Source: Micromonospora sp. ATCC 39149 (GTDB lineage Bacteria; Actinomycetota; Actinomycetes; Mycobacteriales; Micromonosporaceae). From it: a stretch of DNA of 64,000 bases. The stretch's first letter is position 1, and every line of letters begins with the position of its first letter. This document shows positions 1 to 6,944 of the stretch, piece after piece. The position numbers were made by a program, and so were the translations under genes. Below the pieces are notes generated by a model. That model did no database searches, had not been told where the DNA came from, and saw only the letters and a list, made by a program, of their open reading frames with translations. The stretch lies in contig NZ_GG657738.1 of NCBI RefSeq assembly GCF_000158815.1, positions 4,630,773-4,694,772 on the forward strand, in the 5' to 3' direction.

Positions 1-197
1 GGGGTCGCCCGCGCGAGTACGGTGTCGAGGGCTGCCTGCATGTCGGCACGGAGATGGACCTTGTCGCCCTGGCTGCTCCACTTGGCCACCGTGCGACGGG
101 CCGCGCCCAAGTGCTCGGCGAAGCCGGTAATGCTCATCCGCAACGCTTGGCGCAGTGCGTTGGCTTCCCGGCCGGTCCAGGTCGTCACCGCGGCCAT
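1..197 (-). CDS. XRE-type helix-turn-helix protein, cut by window edge
   Basis: A minus-strand reading frame starts at the ATG at 197 and stays open to the window edge, giving 65 codons. The translation starts MAAVTTWTGREANALRQALR and goes on to a clear XRE-type recognition helix (FAEHLGAARRTVAKW). It matches the truncated gene at 12841-13083 in the same WTG-x-E-x-x-ALR-x-ALRM framework. In actinomycetes such small regulators often sit beside FxsB-like radical SAM loci, and the divergent neighbour here is such a locus, so control of the 618-3740 operon is a reasonable inference. The C-terminus lies outside the window. Confidence 0.7.
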   Translation of the reverse strand, partial: MAAVTTWTGREANALRQALRMSITGFAEHLGAARRTVAKWSSQGDKVHLRADMQAALDTVLARAT

Positions 198-617
198 CGC
201 ACGTCCTCTCGCTGTGGACAGTTGTCGGCCGGACGATCGTAACGGCACTCGTCGTGCTCGCAGGTGCACCGTGAGTGCATCGCCGGGACATCCCCATCGC
301 CGCGTTGATCGAGCGAACCTGATCGTGCTGGTGCGCTGCTTTCAGGAGTAGGCGGTCGGCACGTAATCGCAGCCTCACGCCAGGGAGCTCGAGATGAACG
401 ACGGGACCGCCGGAAGGCGAGGGTGTTACCCAACGCGAAAGCCGGCGTCGTCGGGTGAAACCCGTCCACGCGTGCGGCTGAGGCCTCGCCTGCCTACTGC
501 CATCAGGGCTGCGTGGGTGGGTGAGCGGCGGTCTGCTCCCAGCCGCCGTGGTGCGGCGGTGGGCTTGCCTTTCCCCCGGCGGGCCCACCGCTCACCGTCT
601 CGGATGGCGGTGGCGGC
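198..617. other. Intergenic region, no gene seen
   Basis: No convincing coding frame is seen between the divergent XRE gene and the RiPP operon. The stretch holds an imperfect inverted repeat with arms at 520-531 and 585-596 (GGTGAGCGGCGG against GGTGAGCGGTGG, 11 of 12) and an inner CCGCC/GGCGG hairpin at 543-559. This lies just upstream of the operon start, so it may be a regulatory structure. That role is inference. Confidence 0.4.
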
Positions 618-782
618 ATGACGGTGTACGTCTCGCGTAACGCGATGGCCGGTCAGCCCCGGCGCCCCGAGCCCAGGTGGACGTCCTCGCAGGGGCAGGT
701 ACGGCCGCCTGATCCGCCACTGTTCACCTACGTGTGGCGTGGGCTGTTCGAGCAGCGGGCCCGCGAGGGCGGTCGCCGGTGA
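618..782 (+). CDS. Small hypothetical protein, first gene of RiPP operon
   Basis: ATG at 618 opens a 54-residue frame ending at the TGA at 780-782, which overlaps the GTG start of the next gene. The protein is basic and proline-rich, with an ordered-looking end (FTYVWRGLFEQRARE). No family was recognised. The overlap and shared direction make it the likely first gene of the cyclophane RiPP operon. It could be a partner or recognition protein, but nothing in the sequence shows that. Confidence 0.5.
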   Translation: MTVYVSRNAMAGQPRRPEPRWTSSQGQVRPPDPPLFTYVWRGLFEQRAREGGRR

Positions 783-1126
783 CCGGGCCGCAGCGCTGTG
801 GTGCGGCGTACCGGAGCGCGCCGGCCGGGGTTGAGCATCTGCCGATGCGTCCGCTGTGGCTGTGCCGTCGGTGTGGACGGCCCTGGCCGTGCGGCGCGGC
901 GAAGCTCGCGCTCCTGGCCGAGTACCGGGAAGTGCCGGTGAGCCTGTTCCTCTACCTGGCCGGCTGCCTGCACGACGCGATCGACGATCTGCACCGGCTG
1001 AACCCGAGCGTGACGGGTGGCGCCGCGGACATGTTCGAACGGTTTCTCGGCTGGCCCGCCCGCCACACCCACGCCCACCACGTCGGTAACACCACGGCCG
1101 TCAGCATCGAAGAAGGCTCCTCGTGA
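779..1126 (+). CDS. Small WxCxxC..PWPC protein
   Basis: The GTG at 779 overlaps the stop of the previous gene and gives about 115 residues. The hallmark is LWLCRRCGRPWPCGAAK followed by a helical stretch (VSLFLYLAGCLHDAIDDL) and an FLGW segment. Actinomycete proteins with this W-C-x-x-C-G-x-x-WPC arrangement are common beside XRE and radical SAM genes and are often annotated, without good basis, as flavin reductases. The three cysteines could bind a metal. Its stop overlaps the GTG start of the radical SAM gene, which implies coupled translation. The biochemical role is unknown. Confidence 0.65.
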   Translation: MTGPQRCGAAYRSAPAGVEHLPMRPLWLCRRCGRPWPCGAAKLALLAEYREVPVSLFLYLAGCLHDAIDDLHRLNPSVTGGAADMFERFLGWPARHTHAHHVGNTTAVSIEEGSS

Positions 1127-2259
1127 ACGGCATCGGCGTCATCAACGCCACTGGCCAGCCGGCGGTCGCCAGTAGTTTCCACACCCTGGTCGTGCAGCCG
1201 ACCAGCTTCTGCAACCTCGACTGTACCTACTGCTACCTGCCCGATCGTAGATCCCGCCGACTGATGGAAGTTGCGGTCGCGCAGGCGTGCGCCGAATCGA
1301 TCGCCCAGCAGAACAGCGGTCATCCGGTGAGCGTCGTGTGGCACGGGGGCGAACCCACCGCCACACCCATCGGGCTGTTCCGGGAGCTGCTGGCCCCGTT
1401 CGAGGAACTGCGCCGCGCGGGGATGGTGCGTCATGAGATCCAGACGAACGCGACGCTGATCAACCGACAGTGGTGCGAGCTGTTCACCGCTTACGGGTTC
1501 GAGGTCGGGGTCAGCATCGACGGACCGGGCGCGTTGAACCGAAACCGCCTCGACCGGGCCGGCAACCCGACGGACACCAGAACCCGGCGCGGGATGCAGG
1601 CCCTGGCCGACGCGGGGCTGGGGTACTCGGTGATCTGTGTTGTCACACCGGAAACCATCGACCATGCGGAGGCCCTCGTCGACTTCTTCACCGGCCTGCC
1701 CGGCTGCGAGTCGGTGGGCTTCAACATCGAAGAGCAGGAGGGTGCCGATCGGATACCGGTGCCGGAGGACGCCGCGTACCGGTTTTGGCAGCGCCTCATC
1801 GCACGTCGCGTCGGCGGCAGCCCGCTGCGGATCCGCGACCTTGATCGCTTGGCCGACTATCTCGCCGCGATCCGCGCTGGGCACGTCGACCACGCCCCGT
1901 ACGAGCCGATCCCGACCGTTTCCTGGAACGGGCAGGTGGTCTTGCTGTCACCGGAGTTACTCGGCATCACCGAGCCGCGATACGGCGACTTCATCGCCGG
2001 CAACGTCCTCCATCAGCCGATCACCGCCATGCTCGCCCGCGCCGGCGACCTGCGTTACGTCAACGAGTTCGTCACGGCTCTCAATGACTGCGCCAGTCAC
2101 TGCTCCTTCTATGACTTCTGCCGTGGTGCCCAGGCCGGCAACCGCTACTTCGAGCACGCGACGTTCACCGTCCGTGAGACCACCTACTGCCGGACCACCC
2201 GACAGGCCCTCGTCCGCGCCGCCGCGGACCATCTCACCCCTCAAGGAGGACGATCATGA
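1123..2259 (+). CDS. Radical SAM/SPASM cyclophane-forming peptide maturase
   Basis: This 378-aa radical SAM enzyme has the 4Fe-4S motif CNLDCTYC at residues 30-37 and a cysteine-rich SPASM-type C-terminus (C..C..C around CASHCSFYDFC, then a late YC). It probably binds SAM and auxiliary clusters and modifies the peptide encoded immediately downstream. FxsB-like maturases of this group make three-residue cyclophanes between an aromatic ring and the beta-carbon of a residue two positions on; the WDN and FDN motifs of the precursor fit that chemistry. The group resembles AmcB of the actinobacterial multiple-cyclophane (Amc) systems. Start GTG 1123 overlaps the upstream stop; the TGA stop overlaps the precursor ATG. 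A fragment of a close relative lies at 12460-12747. Confidence 0.85.
   Translation: MNGIGVINATGQPAVASSFHTLVVQPTSFCNLDCTYCYLPDRRSRRLMEVAVAQACAESIAQQNSGHPVSVVWHGGEPTATPIGLFRELLAPFEELRRAGMVRHEIQTNATLINRQWCELFTAYGFEVGVSIDGPGALNRNRLDRAGNPTDTRTRRGMQALADAGLGYSVICVVTPETIDHAEALVDFFTGLPGCESVGFNIEEQEGADRIPVPEDAAYRFWQRLIARRVGGSPLRIRDLDRLADYLAAIRAGHVDHAPYEPIPTVSWNGQVVLLSPELLGITEPRYGDFIAGNVLHQPITAMLARAGDLRYVNEFVTALNDCASHCSFYDFCRGAQAGNRYFEHATFTVRETTYCRTTRQALVRAAADHLTPQGGRS
2243..2250 (+). promoter_or_regulatory. Strong ribosome binding site for precursor peptide
   Basis: AAGGAGGA lies 5 bases before the precursor ATG at 2256, inside the end of the maturase gene. It is the strongest Shine-Dalgarno sequence in this operon and fits the high expression expected for a RiPP precursor. 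Confidence 0.75.
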
Positions 2260-2438
2260 CCAATGCTCTCGCGGCCCTCGTCAACGCCGCACCCGAGCAA
2301 CTCGCCCGCCTCGGCGTCGACCCGCAGCGGTCGGTAACGTCAATCGACGCGGCAAAGTTCGACAACCGCCCCACCTGGGACAACCGAGGAAAGTTCGACA
2401 GCCGACCCGGCTGGGACAACTGGAACAAGAAGAAGTAG
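2256..2438 (+). CDS. Cyclophane RiPP precursor peptide (AmcA-like)
   Basis: The 60-residue peptide has a helical leader-like N-terminus (residues 1-33) and a core built from two imperfect 10-residue repeats, KFDNRPTWDN at 34-43 and KFDSRPGWDN at 46-55, followed by WNKKK. Candidate cyclophane sites are F35-D-N37, W41-D-N43, F47-D-S49, W53-D-N55 and W56-N-K58. Its ATG overlaps the maturase stop and follows a strong ribosome site. It resembles AmcA-type multiple-cyclophane precursors. No protease or exporter gene is adjacent, so leader removal and release are unexplained. Which residues are crosslinked is inference. Confidence 0.8.
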   Translation: MTNALAALVNAAPEQLARLGVDPQRSVTSIDAAKFDNRPTWDNRGKFDSRPGWDNWNKKK

Positions 2439-2453
2439 CCCCGCCACGGACCA

Positions 2454-2478
2454 CGCGGGGTGGCGTGCCCACCCCGCG
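2454..2478 (+). terminator. Hairpin between precursor and downstream genes
   Basis: A perfect 10-bp stem (CGCGGGGTGG, 5-base loop, CCACCCCGCG) lies 16 bases after the precursor stop. There is no T-tract, so it more likely stabilises the precursor mRNA or causes partial termination, lowering expression of the pentapeptide and kinase genes. Confidence 0.5.
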
Positions 2479-2498
2479 CCTATAGAGGTTGAGGACAC

Positions 2499-3161
2499 AT
2501 GCGCAGCACCACGATCGGCGACGTGAAGGTCCTACTGCCGGACCTCGAACCGGACGATCTCGACAACACGACGGACCTGGCCGACGGCCTCACAGAGGCC
2601 CTCGTCGAGGGCGCAGGGTGGCACGGTGCGCGGCTTGAAAACGCCCGCATCCGCAGCAGCCTGATGACCGGCGTGGACCTGAGCGACAGCGTCTGGGAAG
2701 CGGGCAGCCTCTACGGATGCGAGATCACCCGCACCGACTTCTCCGGCGCTCGCCTGACCGGCATCACCATCGAGCGATGCGCGATCACCGGCTCACGGTT
2801 CACCGGCACCCGACTCACCGACGTACGCCTCAAGGACGTCCTGTTCGACGACTGCCGTTTCGACTACGCCACCTTCCACCGCGTCACCGCCGCCGGATCC
2901 GTCGCCTTCACCGACTGCACCCTCGCCCACGCCACCTGGTCCACCTGCCGCCTCCCGGGCATCGCGCTGCGGTCCTGCAACCTGGACGGCATGGAAATCG
3001 ACTCCTGCCATCTCGACGGCGCCGATCTGCGGGGCAGCCGTCTCCACGGACTCAAGACGGCCCTCGACAATCTGCGCGGTGTCACAGTCAGTCAGGATCA
3101 ACTGCCCGACTTCACCAAGCTGACCATCGACGCACTCGACCTCGCCGTGCGCGACGACTAA
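2499..3161 (+). CDS. Pentapeptide-repeat protein
   Basis: The 220-aa protein contains a central run of pentapeptide repeats (A(D/N/R)LxX-like units from about residue 40 to 190, e.g. GVDLS, RTDFS, GARLT, NLDGM, GADLR), which predict a right-handed quadrilateral beta-helix. Proteins of this fold include gyrase-protecting McbG and Qnr, and others of unknown role occur in RiPP loci. It follows the precursor by 60 bases with its own GAGG ribosome site. A self-protection or scaffold role is inference. There is no signal peptide or membrane segment. Confidence 0.8.
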   Translation: MRSTTIGDVKVLLPDLEPDDLDNTTDLADGLTEALVEGAGWHGARLENARIRSSLMTGVDLSDSVWEAGSLYGCEITRTDFSGARLTGITIERCAITGSRFTGTRLTDVRLKDVLFDDCRFDYATFHRVTAAGSVAFTDCTLAHATWSTCRLPGIALRSCNLDGMEIDSCHLDGADLRGSRLHGLKTALDNLRGVTVSQDQLPDFTKLTIDALDLAVRDD

Positions 3162-3176
3162 ATCTGCGGAGGCATC

Positions 3177-3740
3177 GTGCTCGTCGGACCCACTGGCAGC
3201 CCGGACACGATCCTCGTCTGCGTCCGGGGCAACTCCGGTTCGGGTAAGAGCAGCATCGCTCGGGAGTTGCGGCGTCGGCACGGCCGGGGCTGCGCCCTGG
3301 TCGAGCAGGACTACCTGCGCCGGATCGTGCTGCGCGAGCGGGACAAGCCCGGCGGTGCGGCCCCCGCGTTGATCGCGCAGACCGTCCGGTTCGCGCTCGA
3401 CCACGGCTACCACGTGGTGCTGGACGGCATCATGCACAGCGACCGCTACCGGAACATGCTGACCGCCCTGCGCGACGATCATCAAGGACGGTCGCTGTTC
3501 TGCTACCTCGACGTGTCCCTGCCCGAGACGCTGCGGCGGCACCTGACCCGCCCACAGGCCAGCGATTTCACCGCCGAGCAGATGAGCGGCTGGTACGTAG
3601 CCCGGGACATCCTGGGCTGGCCCGACGAACTCATCCTGGCGGAGACCACCACGCTCGAAGGGACCGTCGAGGTTATCGCCGCTGCCGCCGGGCTACCCCA
3701 GACCGGACGAGACGACGACCTGCTGCCAATCGTCTCGTAA
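3177..3740 (+). CDS. P-loop kinase/AAA-type ATPase
   Basis: A GTG start at 3177, preceded by GGAGG, gives 187 aa. A Walker A loop (GNSGSGKSS, residues ~20-28) and the following EQDYLRR segment place it with small zeta-toxin-like or nucleoside-type kinases annotated as AAA family ATPases in actinomycetes. It is 15 bases downstream of the pentapeptide gene, so it is probably the last gene of the RiPP operon. The substrate is unknown. A fragment of a close paralogue (LLEQDYLRRTVLRE) survives on the minus strand at 26524-26649. Confidence 0.7.
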   Translation: MLVGPTGSPDTILVCVRGNSGSGKSSIARELRRRHGRGCALVEQDYLRRIVLRERDKPGGAAPALIAQTVRFALDHGYHVVLDGIMHSDRYRNMLTALRDDHQGRSLFCYLDVSLPETLRRHLTRPQASDFTAEQMSGWYVARDILGWPDELILAETTTLEGTVEVIAAAAGLPQTGRDDDLLPIVS

Positions 3741-3908
3741 CCCCGGCGCTCCCTCCCGAGGTGGGTGGGGAGCGGCGTCATCGTGTACTCCGACACCCGG
3801 GCGTGTAGCCGACCAGATTCCGGGCGGGTGCTGGCCCGATCGAAAAGCTGTGGCGTACGGGCATGGTTCGGCAGGGGATCCCAACGAATGCCAGCCGTAC
3901 CGCTCGGC

Positions 3909-4139
3909 TCAGCTGGCGAACATCATCCTTGCCGGGAAGTCTCCAGCGGAGCGCCGCGCGTTTACGATCTTGGCCGTGATGGCGCTCGCAGCGGCGTTGA
4001 AGTCACCGTCTTCGACCCGCGCCTCAAGCGTGTGCGGATCAATCGTCAGCACCCGGTCGAACCTGTCCTCGAACCCGAACTCGTACCGCACCTCGTCCAC
4101 GGATGCCTCGATACGACGTGCGACCACCATCATGCCCAT
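3909..4139 (-). CDS. Small protein downstream of T7SS toxin-like gene
   Basis: The ATG at 4139 opens a 76-residue acidic protein (MGMMVVARRIEASVDEVRYE to a C-terminal MMFAS) four bases after the stop of the toxin-like gene. The position suggests an immunity or accessory protein. No family was recognised. The longer frame on this strand that starts further upstream overlaps the toxin gene and was not used as the start. Confidence 0.6.
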   Translation of the reverse strand: MGMMVVARRIEASVDEVRYEFGFEDRFDRVLTIDPHTLEARVEDGDFNAAASAITAKIVNARRSAGDFPARMMFAS

Positions 4140-4143
4140 GGCG

Positions 4144-5427
4144 CTATTCTCCGAATTTCGCGTAGTCCTCGTACGTGGGGTCGGGGATCGACGCCTCCCA
4201 GTTCGACACCCGGTTGGCGGCGAGATGAGCCTCCCGGTAATCCGCCTGCGGATGCGCCTGGTAGTACCGCGATTCTGCCAGTTCGTGCTCCAGGAGCCTG
4301 TAGTCCTCCGGCAGCGGGTCACCCCGTCGCAGGCGCAGCCACGCCTCGGCCATCGGCGCGCTCGGGTCGTACCGTTGGCGGACGATCCCGCCCGCGTAGT
4401 CGTCCATCGGGTGCTCTTCGAAGAAGATGTGCCGCCGGACCTGCTCGATCTCCTGGAGCGAGAAGCCCCGGGAGCCATCGAGGCGAGGCGCGTCAGTCAG
4501 ACTGCGGGCGATGGCCCCGGCGTCGTCCTGCTGCCGGATCGCGGTATACGCCTCGCTGGCCCAGCGCTCCTGACGTTCGTAGTCGGCAAGGTTACGAGGG
4601 CGGGTGGTGTGGCCTCCGTGGACTCCGAGCACATCTTCGGTTGCCCCGCTCGGGCGCCCGTGAGGTGCGTTCGTGAGCCGGCTCAACGCCTGTTTCAGTC
4701 TCTCGATCAGGTCACCGAGTCGGCGGATTTCCGGCATCAACCGCTGCAGGCTTGCCAGCAACCCTCGCAGCAGTCGGGCGATTCGCGCCGCCCACGCCGC
4801 CACCGTCGTTGTCACCTGCTCCACGACCAGCGGGGCGGCGAACCCTGCCGTGACAACCAGTTCGCCTGCGTACACGATCAGGCGGGAGACGCAGGTGGCG
4901 ATGGCGTCCCGGACCAGCAGCCGAACGGCAGCGACGAGGCCGGCCGCGCCTTCGGTGATGGCGGCGAGGGTGTCGGCGCCTTGGGCGAGCCCGATGATGG
5001 CTTGCTGCTGCTCGTTGGCCCAGGCCCGGTAGGCAGGGCCGGCGCTGCCGCCCCACTCTGCGACGTCAGCCCGGACGGAGCTGGACAGCGCGGCGACCTC
5101 CTCGCGGAGCGAGGCGGCAACGTTCCGCCAGGTCTGGGCGTGCGCGGTGATCTGCGCGGGGTCGCCAGCGAGCCAGTCCAGTGCCTCACTGAGCGGTTTG
5201 ACGTGCTCGATGAGCCAGGCGATGCCGTACTGGAGCAGTGCGCCGGCCGGGTCGGAGACGAAGGCGAGGGCATCCAGGCCGGCGCTGACCACGCCGAGGC
5301 TGCCGTCGATCCAACTGCCGTTGCGGACACCCTGGGCGATGAGCTCGATGTCCTCGCAGATCCACACGCCAGCCCAGGCGCTGGGTGGGGCGTCGGAGGC
5401 GGTGGCGACGAGCGGGTTGGCGGTCAC
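4144..5427 (-). CDS. WXG-type T7SS substrate with C-terminal toxin-like domain
   Basis: The 427-aa protein starts at a GTG overlapping the previous stop (GTGA). Residues ~1-290 are helical and alanine-rich, with AEWGGSAGPAYRAW (a WxG turn) near 125-140 and hydrophobic helices, as in LXG/WXG-like type VII substrates. A linker (~290-310) leads to a C-terminal domain with FFEEHPMDDYAGG, RYDPSAPMAEAWLRL and LLEHELAESRYYQ. This module recurs at the ends of actinomycete polymorphic-toxin-like proteins; HELAE could be a metal or catalytic site, but the activity is unknown. It sits in an operon with an EspC-like and a YbaB-like gene. Confidence 0.65.
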   Translation of the reverse strand: MTANPLVATASDAPPSAWAGVWICEDIELIAQGVRNGSWIDGSLGVVSAGLDALAFVSDPAGALLQYGIAWLIEHVKPLSEALDWLAGDPAQITAHAQTWRNVAASLREEVAALSSSVRADVAEWGGSAGPAYRAWANEQQQAIIGLAQGADTLAAITEGAAGLVAAVRLLVRDAIATCVSRLIVYAGELVVTAGFAAPLVVEQVTTTVAAWAARIARLLRGLLASLQRLMPEIRRLGDLIERLKQALSRLTNAPHGRPSGATEDVLGVHGGHTTRPRNLADYERQERWASEAYTAIRQQDDAGAIARSLTDAPRLDGSRGFSLQEIEQVRRHIFFEEHPMDDYAGGIVRQRYDPSAPMAEAWLRLRRGDPLPEDYRLLEHELAESRYYQAHPQADYREAHLAANRVSNWEASIPDPTYEDYAKFGE

Positions 5428-5744
5428 TGGTCGTCGCGTGCCTGCCGGAGCAGCCGCTCCGCCCGCGCCTCAGTGGCCCGGTAGCGAGCGGCGGTCGTCC
5501 GTAGTTTGTCGGCCGTGTCGCGGACCGAACCGGCGGCGCTGTCGATACCGTCGACGAGGGTGTCCTGGAGTCTGTCGAGCAACATGGGCATGATCACGCA
5601 CAGTTGTCCGTACGCATCGGTGCCGAGTCGGACATGCTGGCCAGCCTGTCGGGCAGTGTCGAGGCTGCCGGCGATCCGGTCGAGGCGCGCGGCATGGTGG
5701 GTAAGGTCGTCGGGATCGACCTGAATGCCGTCACCGACGGGCAT
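5424..5744 (-). CDS. EspC-like type VII secretion target
   Basis: ATG 5744 gives 106 aa: MPVGDGIQVDPDDLTHHAAR followed by two amphipathic helices separated by an LGTDAYGQL turn. Length and layout fit the DUF2580/EspC (excreted virulence factor EspC-like) family of small type VII targets. The longer frame upstream overlaps the YbaB-like gene and has poor N-terminal composition, so the shorter start was chosen. Its stop overlaps the next gene. Confidence 0.7.
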   Translation of the reverse strand: MPVGDGIQVDPDDLTHHAARLDRIAGSLDTARQAGQHVRLGTDAYGQLCVIMPMLLDRLQDTLVDGIDSAAGSVRDTADKLRTTAARYRATEARAERLLRQARDDQ

Positions 5745-6150
5745 TCGAAGCGTCCGGGCCAGGGTCCAGGCGGCGCCGGTACGAGTCGACGAGCGCCGCC
5801 GCTGTCGGATCGTCGTCGCCGAGCGCACAGGTGGTCGCCTCGGTCATCTGCCGCAGCAGATCACTGCACGCGGCCCGAGTGGTTTCCAGGATTTGCCGTG
5901 CGGTGTCCGCGGCAGGGCGGTGTCGGGTGCGTTCGTCCAGCCGCAGATCGACCAACATCCCGGCCGAATCAACCGTGACCTCGACCATCAGATCCGGACT
6001 GCGCGCCGTTCCGGTCAGCTGCTGGACCTGCGCAGACAGCGCCTTGGCCTGCGCCGCCCGCTCGACGATGGACGATTCCCAACTGTCGAGCCGGCGTGCC
6101 GCCGCGTCGAGCGCAGCCTCGTCCGACCACACGTGTGTGACCCTCCCCAA
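5731..6150 (-). CDS. YbaB/EbfC-family protein
   Basis: The 139-aa protein has an N-terminal helix (DEAALDAAARRLDSWESSI), then VEVTVDSAGMLVDLRLDER, the beta-hairpin typical of YbaB/EbfC nucleoid-associated proteins, and a C-terminal helix. In actinomycetes YbaB-like proteins often precede WXG/EspC-like genes, as here. It is first in the minus-strand T7SS operon and overlaps the next start by 14 bases. Confidence 0.65.
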   Translation of the reverse strand: MGRVTHVWSDEAALDAAARRLDSWESSIVERAAQAKALSAQVQQLTGTARSPDLMVEVTVDSAGMLVDLRLDERTRHRPAADTARQILETTRAACSDLLRQMTEATTCALGDDDPTAAALVDSYRRRLDPGPDASNARR

Positions 6151-6611
6151 CGGACACCGCCGTTGACCGGCCGATGACGTCCAGCGTCACGTTATCAATC
6201 GATGGCGCTGCGTAGTGCCTCGGTGGCCGTGCGGGCCGCCATCGCGATGTCGCCGGACGTGCGCACTTCGAGGCGCACCGCTGCAACGGCGGATGGTCGG
6301 CCGCCGTTGACGGCGGCCTGACCGGAAACCGGCGTGCGGCTGGCTCGTAGCCTGGTGACCCCCAGTGAGCAGCTGAAGGGCTCAGGGCAAGTAACTCGTT
6401 ACCGAAGGAAGCGTGGCCGCGCCGGGTCCGCCGGCGGTCCGCCCTTGCTGTTGCTGGCGCGCCCGGCCGTGCGACTCCGGCGGAATTGACCGACTCGGCC
6501 AGCGGGAGCACTGTCTCACAAAGTGAGACATTTTTACAGATGGGCCAAGATTTTTCGGCCGGAAATCCGTCCCGCTGGAGACCAGTACGGCTTGGCGGGT
6601 GCCAGTGCGTC
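6151..6611. other. Intergenic region upstream of IS3 element
   Basis: No whole gene is seen. On the minus strand a short open stretch (about 6188-6330) reads like a protein C-terminus (VRTSGDIAMAARTATEALRS, then stop) and may be a relic. The rest shows no recognisable signal. Confidence 0.35.
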
Positions 6612-6676
6612 TGAAGTGACCCCCTGAGACCGGACACCTCCTGACTTGGCATCCTGCCGAGGAGGAGGAGACCGCT

Positions 6677-6944
6677 GTGGCTCGACAGAGCAGGTACCCC
6701 GAGGAGTTCCGCCGCCAGGCCGCGGCGCTGGTGCTCGACTCCGGTCGCACGATCCGCGACGTCGGCCGGGAGTTGGGCGTCAACCACGAGACGCTGCGCA
6801 ACTGGGTCGACCGGTTGCGGCAGGAACGCGACGGCGGCCGGCCCAGCGACCTGGTTGCTGACGAGCGGGCCGAGCTGGTGCGGTTGCGGCGCCAGGTCGC
6901 CCAGTTGGAGCTGGAGAAGGAGATCTTGAAAAAAAGCCGGGCAG
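6677..6944 (+). pseudogene. IS3 transposase OrfA, truncated
   Basis: GTG 6677 begins MARQSRYPEEFRRQAAALVL, a typical IS3 OrfA helix-turn-helix (TIRDVGRELGVNHETLRNW), followed by a leucine-rich coiled coil (LRRQVAQLELEKEILKK). The run of seven As near 6929-6935 is the usual programmed -1 frameshift site into OrfB. The frame is broken right after it by the IS30 element. Confidence 0.85.

Noticed and set aside
1637..2485. A plus-strand frame through the maturase and precursor genes
   Set aside because: Shadow frame rich in Ser/Thr/Pro/Arg; it crosses both real genes and has no domain.
2499..3161. The pentapeptide tandem pattern as a DNA repeat or CRISPR-like array
   Set aside because: The periodicity is in protein pentads only; the DNA units are not conserved and there are no spacers.
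3850..5484. A 544-aa plus-strand frame opposite the T7SS genes
   Set aside because: Antisense shadow; the minus strand carries WXG/EspC-type proteins with overlapping starts and natural composition.
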